Source of the DNA: CAXQZM01 sp965229645
Lineage (GTDB): Bacteria; Pseudomonadota; Alphaproteobacteria; UBA7985
Direction of reading: 5' to 3'
Length of the DNA stretch: 64,000 bases
Assembly: GCA_965229645.1 (NCBI GenBank)
Contig: OZ245893.1
Location: 2,294,001 to 2,358,000, forward strand
A program made the position numbers and the translations under genes. A model generated the notes under the pieces. That model saw only the letters and a program-made list of their open reading frames with translations. It ran no database searches and had not been told where the DNA came from. Shown piece by piece: positions 54,182-62,754 of this stretch (position 1 is the first letter of the stretch; every line of letters starts with the position of its first letter).

Positions 54182-56305
54182 ATGTTCAATATCGTACGCA
54201 AATCTATGGAATGGGGTGGCAGGACGCTCACCCTCGAAACTGGCCGTGTGGCCCGTCAGGCCGACGGCGCGGTCCTGGTCACTTATGGGGACACGGTGGT
54301 GCTTTGCACCGCCGTCGGGGCGGCCAAGCCCAAACCAGGACAAGACTTCTTTCCCCTAACCGTCAACTACCAAGAAAAATACTCCGCCTCTGGCCGCATT
54401 CCAGGCGGATTTTTTAAGCGCGAAGGGCGCCCGACGGAGCGCGAAACGCTGTTGTCGCGCCTCATTGATCGGCCCCTACGTCCCCTGTTTGCCGAGGGAT
54501 ACTTGTGCGAAACCCAGGTTGTCTGCACCGTCTTGTCCTACGATCTGGAGAACGACCCCGACATGCCTGCCATGGTCGGCGCCTCGGCGGCCCTCACCTT
54601 GTCGGGTTTGCCCTTCATGGGGCCCATCGGCGGCGCGTCGGTTGGCTACCGCGATGGGGGCTATGTCCTCAACCCCAAAGTTAAGGATCGCGGCGGCATG
54701 CTGCTCGACTTGTCGGTGGCGGGCACCAACGAAGGCGTGCTGATGGTCGAATCCGAAGCCTCGGAATTGTCCGAGGAGATCATGCTCGGCGCTGTCAAGT
54801 TCGGCCACGAGGCCTGCAAACAGGCCATCGACCTGATCATCGACCTGGCCGAGGACGCGGCCAAGGACCCCCGCGACATTCCCGAACCTGGCTACGACGC
54901 GCAGGCGTTGAAGGAAAAAATCGTCGCCTTGGTCGGCGCAGAGATCGAGGCGGGCTACAGCCTCAAAGAAAAAGACGCCCGCCGCAATGCCCTTGCTGCC
55001 GCCAAAGATCGGGCCCTTGAGGCCTTTGCCAGCGACGAAGCGGGTGAGTACGACGAAGCCGCGGTCGCCAAGGGTTTCAAGTCTGCCGAAGCCGATGTGC
55101 TGCGCGGCGCCGTTCTCAAAACGGGCCAGCGGATCGACGGACGCGACACCAAAACCGTTCGTCCCATCGTTTCGGAAGTTTCGGTTTTGCCGCGCACTCA
55201 CGGCTCGGCCCTCTTTACCCGCGGGGAAACCCAGGCGCTTGTCACCTGCACGCTCGGGACGGGACGCGATGAGCAAATGATCGACAGTCTGGACGGTGAG
55301 TACAAATCGCGCTTCATGCTGCACTACAACTTCCCGCCCTATTCGGTTGGGGAAGCTGGGCGCATGGGCTCCCCAGGGCGCCGCGAAATCGGCCATGGCA
55401 AACTGGCGTGGCGGGCGATCAACCCGCTCATGCCCAATCAAGAGGAATTTCCTTACGTGGTGCGGCTGATCTCCGAGATCACGGAGTCCAACGGCTCCTC
55501 CTCCATGGCCACAGTGTGCGGATCGTCCCTGGCGCTCATGGACGCGGGCGCGCCGCTGAAAAAACCCGTTGCAGGCATCGCCATGGGCCTCATCAAGGAA
55601 GGGGACGACTTCGCGGTCTTGTCCGATATCTTGGGCGATGAGGATCACTTGGGCGACATGGATTTCAAGGTCGCTGGGTCTGCCGACGGCATTACGGCCC
55701 TGCAGATGGACATCAAAATCACGTCGATCACGCCAGAAATTATGGAAATCGCCCTCGCTCAGGCCAAGGATGGTCGCATTCATATCTTGGGCGAAATGGA
55801 CAAGGCGCTGGGTGCGGCGCGGGAAGGCACCTCCTCGCACGCGCCCCAAATCGTGACGATCCAGATCCATAAGGACAAGATCCGCGACGTCATCGGTTCG
55901 GGCGGCAAGGTGATTCGCGAAATCACCGAAACGACGGGGGCAACCATCGATATCGAGGAAGACGGCACCATCAATATCGCCGCCTCGGACGCGAGCAAAA
56001 TCGAGGCTGCTAAGACCTGGATTCAAGATATAACGGACGAGGCGGAAGTCGGCAAAATTTATCGAGGAAAGGTCGTCAACACCAAGGATTTTGGCGCCTT
56101 TGTCAACTTCATGAAGGGCAAGGACGGATTGGTCCATATTTCCAATATGAAGTACGAGCGCGTCGCCAAGACCACCGACGTGGTTAGGGAAGGCGACGAA
56201 GTCTATGTCGTGTGCCTCAGCATCGACGATCGCGGCAAAGTCTCCCTGTCCATGAAAGACGTGAACCAAGAAACGGGCGAACGCCTCAAAAAAGGCGCCG
56301 CTTAA
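54182..56305 (+). CDS. pnp: Polyribonucleotide nucleotidyltransferase (PNPase)
   Basis: 3'-5' phosphorolytic exoribonuclease of the degradosome. 707 residues from ATG 54182. It has two RNase PH domains (GRIPGGFFKREGRPTERE in the first, GTGRDEQMIDSLDGEYKSRFMLHYNFPPY in the second), the KH domain with IGSGGKVIREITE, and the S1 domain VGKIYRGKVVNTKDFGAFVNF. The frame is open further upstream but without sequence typical of the family. Confidence 0.97.
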   Translation: MFNIVRKSMEWGGRTLTLETGRVARQADGAVLVTYGDTVVLCTAVGAAKPKPGQDFFPLTVNYQEKYSASGRIPGGFFKREGRPTERETLLSRLIDRPLRPLFAEGYLCETQVVCTVLSYDLENDPDMPAMVGASAALTLSGLPFMGPIGGASVGYRDGGYVLNPKVKDRGGMLLDLSVAGTNEGVLMVESEASELSEEIMLGAVKFGHEACKQAIDLIIDLAEDAAKDPRDIPEPGYDAQALKEKIVALVGAEIEAGYSLKEKDARRNALAAAKDRALEAFASDEAGEYDEAAVAKGFKSAEADVLRGAVLKTGQRIDGRDTKTVRPIVSEVSVLPRTHGSALFTRGETQALVTCTLGTGRDEQMIDSLDGEYKSRFMLHYNFPPYSVGEAGRMGSPGRREIGHGKLAWRAINPLMPNQEEFPYVVRLISEITESNGSSSMATVCGSSLALMDAGAPLKKPVAGIAMGLIKEGDDFAVLSDILGDEDHLGDMDFKVAGSADGITALQMDIKITSITPEIMEIALAQAKDGRIHILGEMDKALGAAREGTSSHAPQIVTIQIHKDKIRDVIGSGGKVIREITETTGATIDIEEDGTINIAASDASKIEAAKTWIQDITDEAEVGKIYRGKVVNTKDFGAFVNFMKGKDGLVHISNMKYERVAKTTDVVREGDEVYVVCLSIDDRGKVSLSMKDVNQETGERLKKGAA

Positions 56306-56315
56306 GCGGCGAGGC

Positions 56316-57098
56316 TTGCGCCACGCCATCGAAGCTGCTGGGTCTCAGGTGGGTCCAAACCTCGATGCGGCACCCGATCCCCAGCGAGGGTCGCTATCGC
56401 TGGCCGAGCGGCTGGTGGTCGCCGTGGACGTGGCCGACTCGGACCAGGCCAAGGCCCTGATCGACCAGTTGGCCGATCTGGGTCCGATCTTCAAATTTGG
56501 CTTCCACACCTTGTTCGGGGGCGGCCTCGACCTGGCGCGCGATTTGGCGCGCCAGGGACACAAAGTGTTCTTGGACGCCAAACTGCACGACATCCCCCAG
56601 ACGGTCGAGGGCGGCGTACGTGCTTTGGCCCGTCAAGGCTTCTGGTGCCTAACCGCCCATGGCCTTAGTCAAAATATCGCCGCGGCGGTGGCGGGCGCGG
56701 CGGGAACCGATTTGAAAATTCTCGGTGTGACGGTGCTGACGTCGATGGGCGCGCGCGACCTGCACCGGGACGGCATCACGCGCTCCGTCGCCGACCAGGT
56801 AAGGGTTCGCGCCGCCCAAACCTTGCAGGCGGGCGCGCACGGCCTGATTGTGAGCCCTTTGGAGGTTGCGGGCTTGCGCGCAGAATGTGGCGACGGCCCC
56901 CTGCTGATAACACCAGGTATCCGACCCCCAGGCAGCGATCAGGGCGACCAGCGGCGCGTTGCCACGCCTGGTGAGGCCATTGCAGCAGGGGCCGACGCAC
57001 TCGTCGTCGGACGCCCGATTTTGGCGGCGTCAGACCCCTTGGACGCGGCCAAGACCCTCCTAGATCAGATTCAAAGCGCGCTAAATTCAAGAAGTTGA
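56316..57098 (+). CDS. pyrF: Orotidine 5'-phosphate decarboxylase
   Basis: Last step of UMP synthesis. The catalytic Lys/Asp tetrad is in VFLDAKLHDIPQT (around residues 84-96), preceded by LVVAVDVADSDQA. GVTVLTSM and LLITPGIRPPGSDQGDQRRVATPGEAIAAGAD are the C-terminal phosphate-binding motifs. The start is unclear: TTG 56316 gives about 30 residues before the barrel, with later GTG alternatives. Four bases overlap the longest form of the pepF frame. Confidence 0.92.
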   Translation: MRHAIEAAGSQVGPNLDAAPDPQRGSLSLAERLVVAVDVADSDQAKALIDQLADLGPIFKFGFHTLFGGGLDLARDLARQGHKVFLDAKLHDIPQTVEGGVRALARQGFWCLTAHGLSQNIAAAVAGAAGTDLKILGVTVLTSMGARDLHRDGITRSVADQVRVRAAQTLQAGAHGLIVSPLEVAGLRAECGDGPLLITPGIRPPGSDQGDQRRVATPGEAIAAGADALVVGRPILAASDPLDAAKTLLDQIQSALNSRS

Positions 57099-57106
57099 GG
57101 ATATCC

Positions 57107-58876
57107 ATGCTCGATCAAACTTTGCCCACCTGGGATCTCAGCGATCTCTACGCGTCCCCTGAGGATCCCCGCATTGCTGCGGATTTGGCCGCCGTGGCCG
57201 ACGAGGCGAAGGCGTTTGCCGCCGCCTACGAAACCAAGGTGGCGCAGCTTCCAGGGGCGGCCCTGGGCGCGGCCATCGCCGAACTCGAGCGCATGTCAGA
57301 AACGGCGGGCAGGATCAGCAGTTTTGCCTTCCTGCACTTTGCGGGCCAAGTGACCGACGCGGCGCGGGGCCGATTCCGCCAGTCGGTGAGCGAACAACTG
57401 ACCGCCGCGCTCGAACCCACCCTGTTTTTCACGCTGGAGTTGCAGGCCATGGACGTGGCGGATCTGGATGCCAAACTGACAAACCCCGCCCTCGCCGCCT
57501 ACGGGTCGTGGATTGACACCCAGGTTCGGCCCTTCGCTGCCTATCGCCTTTCTAAGGATTTGGAAACGTTCATCGCCCAAGAAAGCAGCGTGACCCATGC
57601 AGGCTTCGTGCGGCTGTTCGACGAGACCATGGCGGCGCTGACGGTAAAGGTGCGCGGCCAGACTTTGAGCCAAGAACAGGCGTTGACCAATCTGCAATCC
57701 CCCGACCGGGCCCTGCGGCAGGAATCGGGCCAGGCCATGGCACGCGCCTTGGCCGAGCGGTCGAGCGTCCTCACCCTCATCACCAATACCCTTGCCAAGG
57801 CCAAGGAAATCGAAGATCGGACGCGCGGGCACCAAAGCCCCATGGCCGCCATGAATCTGCACAACGTGGTCGAGGACGAGGTCGTCGAGGCCTTGGTTAG
57901 CGCCGTCCAGCACGCCTACCCCAGGCTTGCCCACCGCTACTACACGATGAAAGCAGCGTGGCTGGGTTTTGACAAGCTCAAGTATTGGGACCGCAACGCC
58001 CCCCTGCCTGGGACCGATTCCAGCGACATTCCCTACGCGGACGCGGTCGCCACCGTCCGCCAGGCCTACGCCGCGTTTTCTCCTGCTTTAGCGGAGGTCG
58101 CGACGCCGTTTTTTGATCGGAACTGGATCGACGTACCCGCCCGTCAGGGCAAGGCCCCCGGGGCCTTTGCGCACCCGACCGTGCCCTCGGCCCATCCCTA
58201 CCTAATGCTGAACTATCAGGGTAAAGTCCGCGATGTCATGACCTTAGCCCATGAACTGGGCCACGGGGTCCATCAGCGCTTGGCGGCCGATCAAGGGCTG
58301 TTCAAATCCTCCACGCCGCTGACCTTGGCGGAGACCGCGTCGGTCTTTGGTGAGATGCTCACGTTTCGGGCCTTGCTCGACCGCGATCAGCCCCCAGAAC
58401 AGCGCAAACGGCTGCTCGCGGGCAAGGTCGAGGACATGCTGAATACGGTCGTGCGCCAGATCAGTTTTCATGAGTTCGAGTGGGCCGTCCATGGTGCCCG
58501 CAAGCACGGCGAGTTGTCGAGCGAAGAGCTGAACCACCTTTGGCTCGATATCGCGAACAAATCCCTTGGGCCCGCCTTTGATTTGGACGCCGAGTACGGT
58601 GCCTTCTGGTCCTATGTGCCGCACTTCATCCATTCACCGTTCTATGTATATGCTTATGCCTTCGGGGATTGCTTGGTCAATGCCCTGTACCAAGAATACC
58701 AAGCAGCGCCCGAGGGTTTTGCTGAGAAGTATTTGGACCTGCTGCGCGCAGGGGGATCTAAGCGGCACGGCGAACTTCTGGCACCCTTTGGTCTGGACGC
58801 CAAGGACGCCAAATTTTGGGCCAAGGGGTTGAATTTTATCAGCGGCTTGATCGATGAATTGGAAGCTCTGGGCTAG
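57107..58876 (+). CDS. pepF: Oligoendopeptidase F-type metallopeptidase (M3 family)
   Basis: 589-residue cytoplasmic zinc peptidase for short peptides. LPTWDLSDLY is the PepF start motif. The zinc site is TLAHELGHGVHQ, with downstream ETASVFGEML giving the third ligand Glu. FYVYAYAFGDCLVNALY is the C-terminal signature. ATG 57107 has GAGG upstream. The ancestral start of the next gene (58854) lies inside its 3' end. Confidence 0.94.
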   Translation: MLDQTLPTWDLSDLYASPEDPRIAADLAAVADEAKAFAAAYETKVAQLPGAALGAAIAELERMSETAGRISSFAFLHFAGQVTDAARGRFRQSVSEQLTAALEPTLFFTLELQAMDVADLDAKLTNPALAAYGSWIDTQVRPFAAYRLSKDLETFIAQESSVTHAGFVRLFDETMAALTVKVRGQTLSQEQALTNLQSPDRALRQESGQAMARALAERSSVLTLITNTLAKAKEIEDRTRGHQSPMAAMNLHNVVEDEVVEALVSAVQHAYPRLAHRYYTMKAAWLGFDKLKYWDRNAPLPGTDSSDIPYADAVATVRQAYAAFSPALAEVATPFFDRNWIDVPARQGKAPGAFAHPTVPSAHPYLMLNYQGKVRDVMTLAHELGHGVHQRLAADQGLFKSSTPLTLAETASVFGEMLTFRALLDRDQPPEQRKRLLAGKVEDMLNTVVRQISFHEFEWAVHGARKHGELSSEELNHLWLDIANKSLGPAFDLDAEYGAFWSYVPHFIHSPFYVYAYAFGDCLVNALYQEYQAAPEGFAEKYLDLLRAGGSKRHGELLAPFGLDAKDAKFWAKGLNFISGLIDELEALG

Positions 58877-58880
58877 CCTC

Positions 58881-59170
58881 ATACCAACGACGATTGAGGA
58901 GGGCTCTTATGATCGCCGGTATAAGGGCCGCGACTGCGGCCTCCCAAGCGGGCTCCAAGCCCGAAGGGCGCAGGGAACGCCCGCGCTCCAAACGCGCGGC
59001 CCCGAGTCAAACCAAGAAAGCGCCTTGGGGTATAAGCGTAGGCCCCGTCCTGCGGTCGGGCTGAGCGAGTTTAGCGAGCGAGTAGAGACCGCAACCCAAA
59101 AAGCCGAAATGCGAAGCATTTCTGCCGTGAGACACAAAACGGTCAAAAAAGTGTCAACTTTTTTGGCCGC
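58881..59170 (+). repeat. Dispersed palindromic element, copy 10 (long form), inserted in frame in a signal peptide
   Basis: Starts ATACCAACGACG, contains both extra hairpin blocks and ends after TTTTTTGGCCGC without GGTAT. A 10-bp direct repeat GCTAGCCTCA brackets it (58872-58881 and 59169-59178), offset 297 bp or 99 codons. The core hairpin reads AAATGC-GAA-GCATTT instead of AAACGC-GAA-GCGTTT: both arms changed together, and an ATG was created. Confidence 0.92.
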
Positions 59171-60050
59171 TAGCCTCACCTCTCTTGTCGTTTCGCCCCT
59201 TGCGGGCGCGCAACCGCTCCGCTTTGCCACTTGGAACATCCAGAATTTTTGGCATGTGCCAGGGGAGTCCTTACGCGGGCCCTACCGGGGCCAAGATACG
59301 ATCCGCACCGTTCAGGACTATGAGGCGCTGCACGCGCAGATCGCCGCGTTGGGCGCAGAAGTCTGGGCCTTGCAAGAAATAGGATCGCCCGCGGCCGCGC
59401 GGGCGCTGTTTCCCGCCCCCGATTGGCACCTGGTGTTTTCGCCTCGCTACGATCCCGAGGCCCCGCGCGACATCTATACCGCCATCGCCCTATCGACCGA
59501 GCGAATTCGGGTGCTGGACACGGGCCAGATCGACCTAGGTATCAATGGCCGCGACCGCGTGGGAACAACCGCGCTCATTGAGGTGGCCGATCAGCAGATC
59601 TGGATCGGCAGTCTTCACTTGAAAAGCGGATGCGCCTTTGACGATGTCACCGCATCCACTCGCCCTGCGTGCCCCGTTGTGGCGGCGCAGTTGGCGCGCC
59701 TGGAAAGCTGGATCGAAACCCATGCGGGGCAGGGGTTCATTCTTGGCGGCGACTTCAATCGCATTTTCATGGGCCGTCCCTACGGCGAGAATTCCCTTGA
59801 TCCCACCTGGCAGTCCCTCAATGATTCACCGACCTATCCCTTGGCCCTATTCCCGTTCAGCCCGACGATCACGTGCCACGCGTACCGTCCCAAAGACATG
59901 GACACATGGCCCATCGACTTCATCGTCGCCTCCCCTCCCTGGGGCACGCAAGCGCAGCCAGGCGTGCATGCGATCAACCAGGACAACCCGCGCCTCAGCG
60001 ACCATTGCCCCGTGCTCGTGACCTTCGATCTGCCGCCAGGGGTTGATTAG
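59109..60050 (+). CDS. Secreted endonuclease/exonuclease/phosphatase family protein with repeat-encoded N-terminus
   Basis: 313 residues from ATG 59109. Catalytic motifs of the EEP (DNase I-like) fold: ATWNIQNF, WALQEIG, GSLHLKSG, GGDFNR and SDHCPVLVTF. The first ~20 residues (MRSISAVRHKTVKKVSTFLA) are translated from repeat copy 10 and give a basic N-region joined to the native hydrophobic core TSLVVSPLAGA. Removing the repeat restores MNWKLWASL directly before that core, starting at ATG 58854 inside pepF. The full open frame from 58854 (398 residues) would bury the signal. Extracellular nuclease or phosphodiesterase; substrate unknown. Confidence 0.8.
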   Translation: MRSISAVRHKTVKKVSTFLAASLTSLVVSPLAGAQPLRFATWNIQNFWHVPGESLRGPYRGQDTIRTVQDYEALHAQIAALGAEVWALQEIGSPAAARALFPAPDWHLVFSPRYDPEAPRDIYTAIALSTERIRVLDTGQIDLGINGRDRVGTTALIEVADQQIWIGSLHLKSGCAFDDVTASTRPACPVVAAQLARLESWIETHAGQGFILGGDFNRIFMGRPYGENSLDPTWQSLNDSPTYPLALFPFSPTITCHAYRPKDMDTWPIDFIVASPPWGTQAQPGVHAINQDNPRLSDHCPVLVTFDLPPGVD

Positions 60051-60063
60051 GGCGGCTGTTGTA

Positions 60064-60259
60064 ATACCAGCGGCGATTGAGAAGGACGCTTGAGTTCGCT
60101 GGTATAAGGGCCGCGACTGCGGCCCCCGTAGCGGCGCCGAGATGAGCTAAGAAAGCGCCTCGGGGTATAAGCGAAGGCCCCGTCGGAGGCGAAACGCGAA
60201 GCGTTTCTGCCGTGAGACATAAAACGGCTAAAAAAGTGTCAACTTTTTTCGCCGCTGGT
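60064..60259 (+). repeat. Dispersed palindromic element, copy 11 (short form, split by an IS4-type element)
   Basis: Begins ATACCAGCGGCG and runs to CGCCGCTGGT, where the IS is inserted. The closing GCCGTTGGTAT appears at 61484-61494 beyond the IS. Without the IS it is about 198 bp, matching the short form. Confidence 0.9.
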
Positions 60260-61483
60260 CACAGTGCACGACAGTAGTTGCTGAGGGAGCCGATATGTGC
60301 TTGCGGTGGGGGCTCTGCAACAGTGAATCGAGTATCCCCATGATCCGCAAAACCATCGACTCCCTCAGCGCCCAGCTATCGAACAGCGTGCCATTAAGCA
60401 AGAACCGTCTTGAAGTTTTGAGCCTAATGATTGTTGGAATGACCAGTTCTCGGACGCCGAATTTGAGTCACATAAGTTCGAAACTTCCCACGGCAGCGAA
60501 AATTCCGAGCACCTATCGCCGTATTCAACGTTTCTTCTCTGAAACAAACCTTGTTCAAGATTGGTCAGCATTACTGATTGTACAGATGCTTAACCTTCCA
60601 AAGAGCTGGGACCTTTGTCTTGACAGAACCGACTGGAAGATAGGTTCCACACATATGAATATTCTGGTTCTCGCAGTTGTTACGCGGCGATATAGACTTC
60701 CGTTGATGTGGACCGTGTTGAATAAGCCAGGTTGCAGCAACACCGACCAACGCATTGATCTCATGAAGAGATATTTGAACTTATTCGGAGCAAGCAGCAT
60801 CAAGACCCTGTTGGCGGACCGTGAATTTATTGGCGCGGGGTGGTTGAGCTTTCTGGTTGAAAGTGGCGTCCAGACTGCGATCCGCCTCAGATCGAACCAG
60901 CGTGTTACTCTTGAGGATGGTACGCGTCAGAAATTGAGCGAAATAGTTGGGACCAAACGCACGCTTCAAACATTCAGAGGTTATCTTGAGAAAGACGAGC
61001 AAGGTAATCCCGTGTGGCTCAATTTTGCATCCAAATACATTGAGGGCAAAAAACCTAGAAGAACTAGGGATCGGGAGGCCAAAAACAAATTCGGCGGAAA
61101 AGAACTTCTGATTGTCGCTACGAACGGAAATGCTGGTGATGCCATGAAAAGCTACAAACGTCGTTGGGCCATTGAGTGCCTATTTGCAGATGCAAAAACA
61201 AAAGGCTTCAATCTAGAGGACACGCGCTTAACAATCACTAAGAAACTCGATCTACTTATGAGTATTCTAGCATTGGCAATGACCTGGGCCACCAAAATTG
61301 GATCTGCAAAAATTGGAACAGCCCCGAGACCACGAGGTTCTCACGGACGATACAAAAAGTCTGTCTTCAGAACCGGGTTTGACGAGCTTAGGCGGCTCAT
61401 TCAGATGGAACCAGAAAAAGCATGCTGGTATTGGCGTAGGTCACGCCTGAGGACATCCTGAGAAGCTACTGTCGTGCACTGTG
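60260..61483 (+). mobile_element. IS4-family-type insertion sequence (1,224 bp)
   Basis: Perfect 18-bp terminal inverted repeats CACAGTGCACGACAGTAG at 60260-60277 and its complement at 61466-61483. Flanked by a 9-bp target duplication, GCCGCTGGT (60251-60259) and GCCGTTGGT (61484-61492), differing at one base. It landed in the right end of repeat copy 11. It is more AT-rich than its surroundings. Confidence 0.93.
60295..61461 (+). CDS. IS4 family transposase
   Basis: 388-residue DDE transposase. The first Asp is in CLDRTDWKIG (about 107-116), the second in LLADREF (about 174-180). The YREK motif is in SYKRRWAIECLFADAKTKG (about 285-303) with the catalytic Glu. GGGAG precedes ATG 60295; a second ATG at 60340 is possible. 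Intact, so the IS may be active. AT-rich codon use contrasts with neighbouring genes. Confidence 0.94.
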   Translation: MCLRWGLCNSESSIPMIRKTIDSLSAQLSNSVPLSKNRLEVLSLMIVGMTSSRTPNLSHISSKLPTAAKIPSTYRRIQRFFSETNLVQDWSALLIVQMLNLPKSWDLCLDRTDWKIGSTHMNILVLAVVTRRYRLPLMWTVLNKPGCSNTDQRIDLMKRYLNLFGASSIKTLLADREFIGAGWLSFLVESGVQTAIRLRSNQRVTLEDGTRQKLSEIVGTKRTLQTFRGYLEKDEQGNPVWLNFASKYIEGKKPRRTRDREAKNKFGGKELLIVATNGNAGDAMKSYKRRWAIECLFADAKTKGFNLEDTRLTITKKLDLLMSILALAMTWATKIGSAKIGTAPRPRGSHGRYKKSVFRTGFDELRRLIQMEPEKACWYWRRSRLRTS

Positions 61484-61510
61484 GCCGTTGGTATAATACC
61501 AACGGAAAAA

Positions 61511-62053
61511 TTAAATGACCGTTGCCCAATCGCGTTTAGTCACCGACATTATGCGCCTTGGGTCATTGGCAAAGAAGTTCCATGCCTCAGCGCACTTTTG
61601 AAGAATTTCCTCGTATGTGTCGAATACCGATAGTGCGAGTTTGTTTGCTCGCAGATATTGCCAGACGTTTTCCATAGGGTTGAGCTCTGGCGAGTAGGGC
61701 GGCAATTTTAGGAGCGTGATATTCTGGGGTATCTCTAGTTTGTTAGCCAGATGCCAACCTGCGCAATCAAGCACAAGGATCGCATGCGCACCAGTAGCAA
61801 CCGTTTTGGAGATTTCCGCTAAGTGCAAGTTCATCGCCTCGGTGTTCACATAAGGCAAGACCAGCCCCGCGGCGACACCCCGTTCGGGACAGGCAGCCCC
61901 GAAGATATAGCTCCATTGATAACGTGTATCACGCGGCGCACGCGGGCGAGTGCCCTGAGGCGCCCAAATACGCGTCACTGTGCCCTTCTGACCTACGCGC
62001 GCCTCATCCTGAAACCAAACCTCAAGGGTTTTTTCGCGGGCGTAGTCAGGCAA
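61511..62053 (-). CDS. IS630 transposase, DDE part (orfB)
   Basis: 180 residues as written from the first ATG, but probably translated as a fusion with orfA by a -1 shift at the A8 run (62079-62086). DDE motifs: WFQDEARVGQ, ILVLDCAGWHLA and YSPELNPMENVWQYLR. The frame is open back to the slip site, reading KNFSKIIRDILPDYAREK. Confidence 0.9.
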   Translation of the reverse strand: MPDYAREKTLEVWFQDEARVGQKGTVTRIWAPQGTRPRAPRDTRYQWSYIFGAACPERGVAAGLVLPYVNTEAMNLHLAEISKTVATGAHAILVLDCAGWHLANKLEIPQNITLLKLPPYSPELNPMENVWQYLRANKLALSVFDTYEEILQKCAEAWNFFANDPRRIMSVTKRDWATVI

Positions 62054-62061
62054 AATATCCC

Positions 62062-62574
62062 TTATGATCTTTGAGAAGTTTTTTTTAGCGCCTCCTGGGC
62101 CTCTTTGTCGGTTTTGGGGTGTTCGGGCCGCACTGTCATACGCCGAAATCCCAGCTTGTCCAAGTAGTTCCCCACTGTGCGCTCACTCACCTCGATCTTC
62201 ATTTCTTGTTTGATCCGATCTGCTAAGTCTTTGCGTCGCCAACGTACAACGCCATCGCGCTCAACGTCAGGACCAGCCTTTACCCAAGCTGCAAGTTGGT
62301 CCATCTCAGATCCTTTGATGCGGGGCTTGGCTCCTGCGCCTTTGCGATCTTCCAAACCCCCAACGCCTTCGTCATTATAGCGATGGATCCAATCACGTAG
62401 CGACTGTCGGTCCATGCCGCTACTTTCTGCTGCGTACTTACGAGACGCACCTTCCAAAACAAGTGCTATGGAAAGCAATCGCCCGCCAACTCGACCGTTC
62501 TTCGCCTTGCGTGCCAGCGCCCGCAAATCATCGGCACTCTTGTCAAGACGGGTAATGGGAACCGCTGCACTCAT
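62062..62574 (-). CDS. IS630 transposase, DNA-binding part (orfA)
   Basis: 170 residues with two helix-turn-helix regions: AAESSGMDRQSLRDWIHRYND (about 49-69) and a winged-helix segment WRRKDLADRIKQEMKIEVSERTVGNYL. It ends just after CTA-AAA-AAA-ACT, where a -1 slip leads into orfB. Confidence 0.9.
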   Translation of the reverse strand: MSAAVPITRLDKSADDLRALARKAKNGRVGGRLLSIALVLEGASRKYAAESSGMDRQSLRDWIHRYNDEGVGGLEDRKGAGAKPRIKGSEMDQLAAWVKAGPDVERDGVVRWRRKDLADRIKQEMKIEVSERTVGNYLDKLGFRRMTVRPEHPKTDKEAQEALKKTSQRS

Positions 62575-62675
62575 ATCAAACTCCTATTCAATGATCCCTG
62601 CATCGAATCAGAATTGGACCACCTTGGGAATACCTAAAATTAAGAGTCGCTCATTCTTGCCGCTGGTATTATTCG

Positions 62676-62720
62676 GCGACAAAAAATCCAAACGGCCTCC
62701 AAGCCCGAGGGGTGCTGGAA
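62676..62720. repeat. Degraded remnant of a long-form repeat block
   Basis: CCTCCAAGCCCGAGGGGTGC and the following GGAAACG..CACTCC resemble the first long-form insertion (GCTCCAAGCCCGAAGGGCGC, then GGGAACGCCCGCGCTCC). It lies between the IS630-type element and the Rrf2 gene. Confidence 0.5.
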
Positions 62721-62754
62721 ACGTCCACTCCCCAAAAAAGTTCCAAGTTCGAGA

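Larger units (their letters stand above)
61496..62669 (-). mobile_element. IS630-family-type insertion sequence (about 1,174 bp)
   Basis: Bounded by ATACCAACGG (61496) and CCGCTGGTAT (ends 62669), with TA directly next to CC/GG at both ends as expected for a TA-targeting IS630/Tc1 element. Two overlapping minus-strand frames encode the transposase. Both ends resemble the ends of the dispersed repeat family. It sits against the end of repeat copy 11. Confidence 0.85.

Noticed and set aside
54476..56329. 617-codon open frame opposite pnp
   Set aside because: Antisense shadow of a clearly functional gene in GC-rich DNA; the translation shows no family motif.
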